From Saccoglossus kowalevskii (taxonomy: Eukaryota > Hemichordata > Enteropneusta > Harrimaniidae), in the NCBI RefSeq assembly GCF_000003605.2, contig NW_003141807.1, forward strand, positions 109,200 through 120,642: 11,443 nt of DNA, written 5' to 3'. How positions within the stretch are numbered: position 1 is the first letter of the stretch; each line of letters starts with the position of its first letter. Made by a program: the position numbers and the translations under genes. The notes under the pieces were generated by a model. That model had not been told where the DNA came from. It was given only the letters and a program-made list of their open reading frames with translations, and did not search any database. Shown one piece after another: positions 8,003 through 11,443 of the stretch.

Positions 8003-8213
8003 TACTGTAAAAGGATTAATTATTCACTGGGTTTTAATTTTGTTTATTTCGCTGATTGGAAAATGCGCTAAATTAAAACCCAGTGAATATGTAAAATTTA
8101 GCATAAAACACATTATCTAAATGATAAATCAGTGAATTTAAAACCCACTGAATATGCCTGAAATGGTAAATCAGCGAAATTTAAACCCAGTGAAAATTAG
8201 TCATTTTACAGTA
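8003..8213. mobile_element. Palindromic MITE with TACTGTAAAA termini
   Basis: The left end TACTGTAAAAGGATTAATTA and the reverse complement of the right end (TACTGTAAAATGACTAATTT) match, and the match continues into TTCACTGGGTTTAAATTTCG, giving imperfect terminal inverted repeats of about 45 bp. TA at 8003-8004 and 8212-8213 can be read as a TA target-site duplication, as in Tc1/mariner-type insertions, but the termini are palindromic with it so this is ambiguous. The word CACTGGGTTTTAA occurs once forward (8025) and three times inverted (ends at 8085, 8150 and 8192), so the element has a nested fold-back structure. There is no coding capacity: a transposase would have to act in trans. The family resembles TACTGTAAAA elements I recall from bivalve genomes, unverified. 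Confidence 0.85.
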
Positions 8214-8222
8214 CATAAATCT

Positions 8223-8316
8223 CGAAAATGTAGTGCAGGACCACAATCCCAACTGCTGCAACAATCACGGCTGAGATGTACCATACATTTCTTGTATTAT
8301 ATTTTTATATAATATT
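8223..8316. repeat. Diverged ~95-bp direct repeat, copy B (open hydrophobic frame on minus)
   Basis: Partner of the sequence at 7623-7718, lying 9 bp beyond the MITE. On the minus strand one frame is open from about 8304 down to the MITE edge near 8210 and reads WYISAVIVAAVGIVVLHYIF, which has the length and composition of a single membrane helix. No in-frame ATG precedes the hydrophobic part, the upstream sequence is AT-rich and gives only a poor splice acceptor, and the frame ends at a TAA formed by the MITE terminus (CTGTAA). Chance is a fair explanation, and a decayed coding exon is the alternative. Confidence 0.55.
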
Positions 8317-9113
8317 AACCGCCAGACTTTCTTTGCCCAAATTTGTTACATTTGAGGCAATTTTCAGTTTTTACTAAAAAAAATTTGGCTATTTTTTGTC
8401 CCAATCTTCTGAAGACAAAGGCAGACTGTAAACAGGACTATTTTGTGAGTTTGTGATGAAAAGAGGCAACTGGTGGTGAAAATGTTGAGCAATGTATTCA
8501 GAAAGTATCAGCAACTTTAAAAAGCTTTCATGAATTTGTCTGGATCACCAAACACATACTTTTTTTGTTTTAATCTATCCATCCATTTACAGGGCATGCA
8601 TCTCTAATAGAGAAAATACGATACATCTAACAAGGTCGATGCAACCTTTTCTTACTTAAGTGTCCATCTTTTATTCCCAGCTTTACGAATTGTCATACAT
8701 TCTCACTAACAAAAAAGTACCTGTATTTAACAACCATGGCAACTACAGTTTTGTAGATATTTCTCAGTTGCGGGAAGTGACAGTAAATAGGACGTTTCGA
8801 CCTCTAGCTATTGATACTTCTCATGTGTACCTTGATTGAATTCGCCTAAATCAAGTGAATAATTAACGGTAATGTCTTGATACATCAGTTCGACAAACGG
8901 TCTTTCTTTTCTCGATCCTTAATCCACTCATTGATAACATAAGTCTTCAGAGGTGGCAACCATCTTCTTAGTTGTCACCACCTGGGTCCTTACTTGATGC
9001 GTTGGATCACAACTAATTTGACTATTGAGCAATGAGAGCTCACAAGTTGTCATGGTTACATGCTGAAACCTGGTTGGTTGTGTTGTTGTTTATGGTGTAA
9101 TATTACTGTATTT
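8317..9113. other. AT-rich non-coding DNA, no gene seen
   Basis: About 800 bp with no supportable gene. An imperfect inverted repeat near 8951-8983 pairs AGGTGGCAAC with GTTGTCACCACCT, with three extra bases in the right arm. The remainder is unremarkable. Confidence 0.5.
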
Positions 9114-9476
9114 ATGCACAGGGTTTTTTCTAGAAAAAATAAACAAGAGGGAGCACACACAAGTGATAAACCTGGAAATGCCATATCGGAAGGTTTCTGC
9201 ACCGTTTTAACGGTGTACATGATCTATCGTCATTGAAATATTTTTAGAGTAATTTTAGTGTATTTGGTGTCCAGACACATTGTCAGCTGGTGTTGCTGTA
9301 AAGTTTTCACAGAGAAAAATATATTTGAGAAAGATTTCATGTTGTACAGTAGCACGGAAATGTGCGGAAATATATTTATGATTTAAAAGTTCAATCATCA
9401 ATTCAGTAAGAGGACGCCAGCTGAGAGTATCAGGGCGCTGCGTCCCTGTTCCCCGGTTTAAAAAAACCCTGATGCA
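9114..9476. mobile_element. hAT-like non-autonomous element (CAGGG ends)
   Basis: The element body is 9119-9471 (353 bp), with CAGGGTTTTTTCTAG at the left and, reverse-complemented, CAGGGTTTTTTTAAACC at the right. The inverted similarity continues imperfectly: AACAAGAGGGAGCA at the left corresponds to AACAGGGACGCA in the right arm. ATGCA flanks both sides (9114-9118 and 9472-9476) as a direct repeat. CAGGG-type termini are characteristic of hAT superfamily elements, whose usual target duplication is 8 bp. Only 5 bp match here, so the duplication is either decayed or the assignment is imperfect. A second CAGGGCGCTGCG motif at 9431 and an internal hairpin CACCGTT/AACGGTG at 9200-9215 are visible. 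No transposase fragment is seen. Confidence 0.75.
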
Positions 9477-10147
9477 TGCGTCTTATCATTTTAAAATGAC
9501 TGTCTTCGGCTTGAGCATGTTCATTGTGTATCAGTTTATCAAATGGATTGATACTTTGTACATGCTTGTTGCTTCACAGCAAATCGATGTGCTGCAGCAG
9601 GGCGTTGTATTGGCTTAGAGGGAACATTGATGTGTTATACGTATTGTGTAAGGCCTAGGACTAATTTCTTTCACAGTCTTATTAATTTGCATGTCAAATA
9701 TTTTTAGAAACAATTTTGGGATTTAGCTTGTGTAACTTCAAGCGAAATAACCATCACATATCATAACTGGGGTACATTCAATAAAGAAAATATTCACAAG
9801 CACTACAAGCATTTCTTTATGGAACGTAATGTTCTCCACGAGCTATGGGGCGAGTCATCAGCGTAAAAAAAATGGCGGAAAACGTTTTGTGCGGCTGAAC
9901 ACTCGCATATGGTTACTTTCACCTTAATGTCGTACACATCCGCTGGGTTTTGAATTCACGGTTTTGTACTAGATCTATACAAGATCACTATATCATATTA
10001 AGTTTTTTGAATTGCACAAATACTGAACCTGTGAATTATTAAACTTTTTGCAGTGCGCAGTGTGTTTAGTGTTTGTGTCTGACCTCTCACGTTTCAACTT
10101 AAATGTCACTCAAGTTGCATTAACGTCAGGAATGATTCACAAGATGC
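9477..10147. other. Mixed unique DNA with a CpG-containing patch
   Basis: No gene is established. Noted here: a 51-codon open frame without start at 9552-9704; a CpG-bearing patch at about 9825-9965 that includes AAAATGGCGG (9869-9878), which matches the core of a YY1 site and is also an ATG in good Kozak context followed by only eight codons; and a good splice-acceptor-like TTAAACTTTTTGCAG ending at 10053. The frame after that acceptor stays open to a stop ending at 10275 (about 75 codons), but the length is within chance expectation for AT-rich DNA and the peptide is not recognised. Confidence 0.4.
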
Positions 10148-10197
10148 TCTGTAATTGGCTTGTCAGTAATATTATTCAAACTGGACAGCCAATCAGA
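10148..10197. repeat. Imperfect inverted repeat carrying two opposed CCAAT boxes
   Basis: Left arm TCTGTAATTGGCTTGTCAG (10148-10166) and right arm CTGGACAGCCAATCAGA (10181-10197) are complementary apart from small indels, around a 14-base AT-rich loop. Each arm contains the NF-Y core: ATTGG at 10154-10158 and CCAAT at 10189-10193, the latter in the near-ideal context AGCCAATCAG. Paired CCAAT boxes occur in animal promoters, but here the symmetry is fully explained by the inverted repeat, which could equally be part of a small mobile element. No TATA box or transcript start is evident beside it. Confidence 0.55.
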
Positions 10198-10687
10198 AAC
10201 AATATGGGAAGTAATTCCAAGTCGCTCAACTTTTCTAAAGAGAAAAAAAACAATAAAGAAATTAACAAGTACTAAAAAGAGTGTAGAATTAGTATTCATA
10301 GGATATTACGGATTTGCTCTCATTTTGGAGGTACAAGCGCCCTCCATAGTTGAGTTGAAACAGTATTGATTCCTGTCTTCAAATTTAAATGTATAGTACA
10401 TGTAGAGGCAAATATTTATTACACAGCAAGGTGACCTTTGAACTATCACTCGCTCATTCAGACACCCTGGACAATACCTTATGATTGTTGTCTTCATGTA
10501 TGACAGGAGCTGGTAATGTTATGTACAGTTTTGATATTTAGTGACAGACTTCATCCATTAAGATAGAGAGCTTCCTCAAATGTAAAAATATCCAGAATAT
10601 GTCCACATTTTTATTCTATAAGTTGTATTGTCATGATGAAGTTTAGGGTCTCTATGGCTACTGTAGTTCTAAATTTGGTAAACATAG
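10198..10687. other. AT-rich non-coding DNA
   Basis: No gene is seen. The overlapping plus-strand frames at 10048-10275 and 10160-10369 and the minus-strand frame at 10306-10497 are short and mutually overlapping, as expected by chance. GGTGACCTTTGAA near 10430 contains, on the minus strand, TTCAAAGGTCA, an extended nuclear-receptor half-site. Isolated, it means little. Confidence 0.5.
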
Positions 10688-10887
10688 TACTGTACGTTAT
10701 TTTCACTTGGAATGTATTTTCACTTAAGGAGTGAATAAATGAAAATAATATGAAGTGAAAATACAATTTTTTCCATATTTTTCATTCAACTCATCGCAGA
10801 TCAGAGAAAAAAAAACTTTATACAAAAAATGCAAAAAGTCTTTTCACCTGAAATTAATTCCAGCTTAAAATAAAGTATTTTACAGTA
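10688..10887. mobile_element. Decayed MITE related to the TACTGTA family
   Basis: The left terminus TACTGTACGTTATTTTCA and the reverse complement of the right terminus (TACTGTAAAATACTTTATTT) share the TACTGTA end and a looser downstream similarity (TTATTTT, then TGGAAT). The element is 200 bp against 211 bp for the one at 8003-8213, counting ends the same way. An internal perfect 12-bp inverted repeat GTATTTTCACTT/AAGTGAAAATAC lies at 10714-10725 and 10753-10764. No coding capacity. The subterminal sequence differs from the other copy, so it is a related subfamily or an older insertion. The right boundary is less certain. Confidence 0.55.
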
Positions 10888-11443
10888 AAGGTGGACATTG
10901 TTTTCATTTTTATTATTTGTTCCTATTTTCCTAACATTCTCCTGAGTAGCTTTATTTTTGATAAAGCTCTAAAAAAAATGTTTTAGATGTGAACGAATTA
11001 GGTTAAAATAATGGAAGAATATCTCCCAATCAGGAGACATTTATACTTTTTTTCGCTGTATAAAAAAAAAAAAAAAGCTAAAGTGATTTTTTCAAACAGT
11101 GGTAACATAGTTTGTTCTTATGTTATTCTAAATCCATCCACAGATCTCACAAACTATGATTGTCTGTTATCAAAACCTATGTTTGCTTTGCGATCTCGTG
11201 AATAATTTTGATTTGGGGATAATCTCCATTTTGGTAGAAAATTGCATGTTTGCCTGATTTGCCAACATTTTTGAAAACAAATTAAGTAAACAATCATGCA
11301 GGTTGTGAAAGATCACAAAAGTGGATCCTGTAATTCGAAATGTTAAAATCACCTGCTAACATCAGAATATGTAGTTCACTGGAGCATTGCAGAATTTCTG
11401 AAATCTGGAAATGTATCCATTGGAGGAGAGAAATAACTAACAT
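10888..11443. other. AT-rich non-coding DNA with a poly-A run
   Basis: No gene. A 15-base poly-A run lies at 11062-11076. The open frames at 11011-11205 (plus) and 11170-11352 (minus) are short and unrecognised; the first contains a lysine run translated from the poly-A. I could not define a retroelement body upstream of the poly-A run. Confidence 0.55.

Noticed and set aside
9838-9862. tRNA-like GCCCCATAGCTCGTGG on the minus strand
   Set aside because: No T-arm or B-box follows at the proper distance and no cloverleaf forms; likely coincidence.
10048-10275. Protein-coding exon after the acceptor-like TTTTTGCAG
   Set aside because: The open length of about 75 codons is expected by chance in this composition, there is no donor or recognised peptide, and it overlaps an inverted repeat; kept only as a note.

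Overview
This is an AT-rich stretch of eukaryotic, almost certainly animal, nuclear DNA in which I can support no protein-coding gene and no complete RNA gene. Open frames are short and scattered over all frames. The longest (109 codons, 776-1105) sits largely in a low-complexity tandem repeat, and the rest are about what an AT-rich 11 kb sequence gives by chance. There is no operon structure, no ribosome-binding-site pattern and no CRISPR array. The DNA reads as intergenic or intronic. The repeat types (short palindromic elements with TACTGTA ends, a CAGGG-ended hAT-like element, a GCGGAGCT-hairpin repeat with a GTCGTCGTC stretch, degenerate minisatellites, a GT microsatellite) fit a marine invertebrate. 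From memory of similar repeats I would guess a mollusc, but that is an inference and not proven here.

Layout. 1-439 is AT-rich unique DNA. 440-917 is a degenerate GT-rich minisatellite built on a TGGTTGGCTTTACTG-like unit with a 133-bp higher-order period; 918-1110 is a GC-richer tail. 1111-2792 is AT-rich DNA with a small homeodomain/POU-like motif cluster. 2793-3260 is a second minisatellite, C/T-rich, with a regular 22-bp core at 2938-3035. 3496-3905 is a composite dispersed repeat: a terminal hairpin, two diverged tandem subunits, and a tRNA-like A-box on the minus strand at its far end. 3906-5828 is AT-rich with two GC-richer islands (about 4380-4460 and 5440-5560) that have open minus-strand frames but no proof of coding. 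A GT microsatellite (5829-5869), a G-run tract (6032-6046) and long AT-rich spacer follow.

The right third is rich in small mobile elements. Two diverged direct copies of a ~95-bp sequence lie at 7623-7718 and 8223-8316. A clear palindromic MITE lies at 8003-8213, a hAT-like non-autonomous element at 9114-9476, an imperfect CCAAT-containing inverted repeat at 10148-10197, and a decayed relative of the first MITE at 10688-10887.

The window does not show a set of genes working together. Its content is repeat biology. The most interesting points are the composite tRNA-headed repeat, the nested fold-back structure of the MITE, the duplicated 95-bp block whose second copy has an open hydrophobic frame, and a possible short minus-strand exon at 5458-5540. 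None of these amounts to a demonstrated new system.
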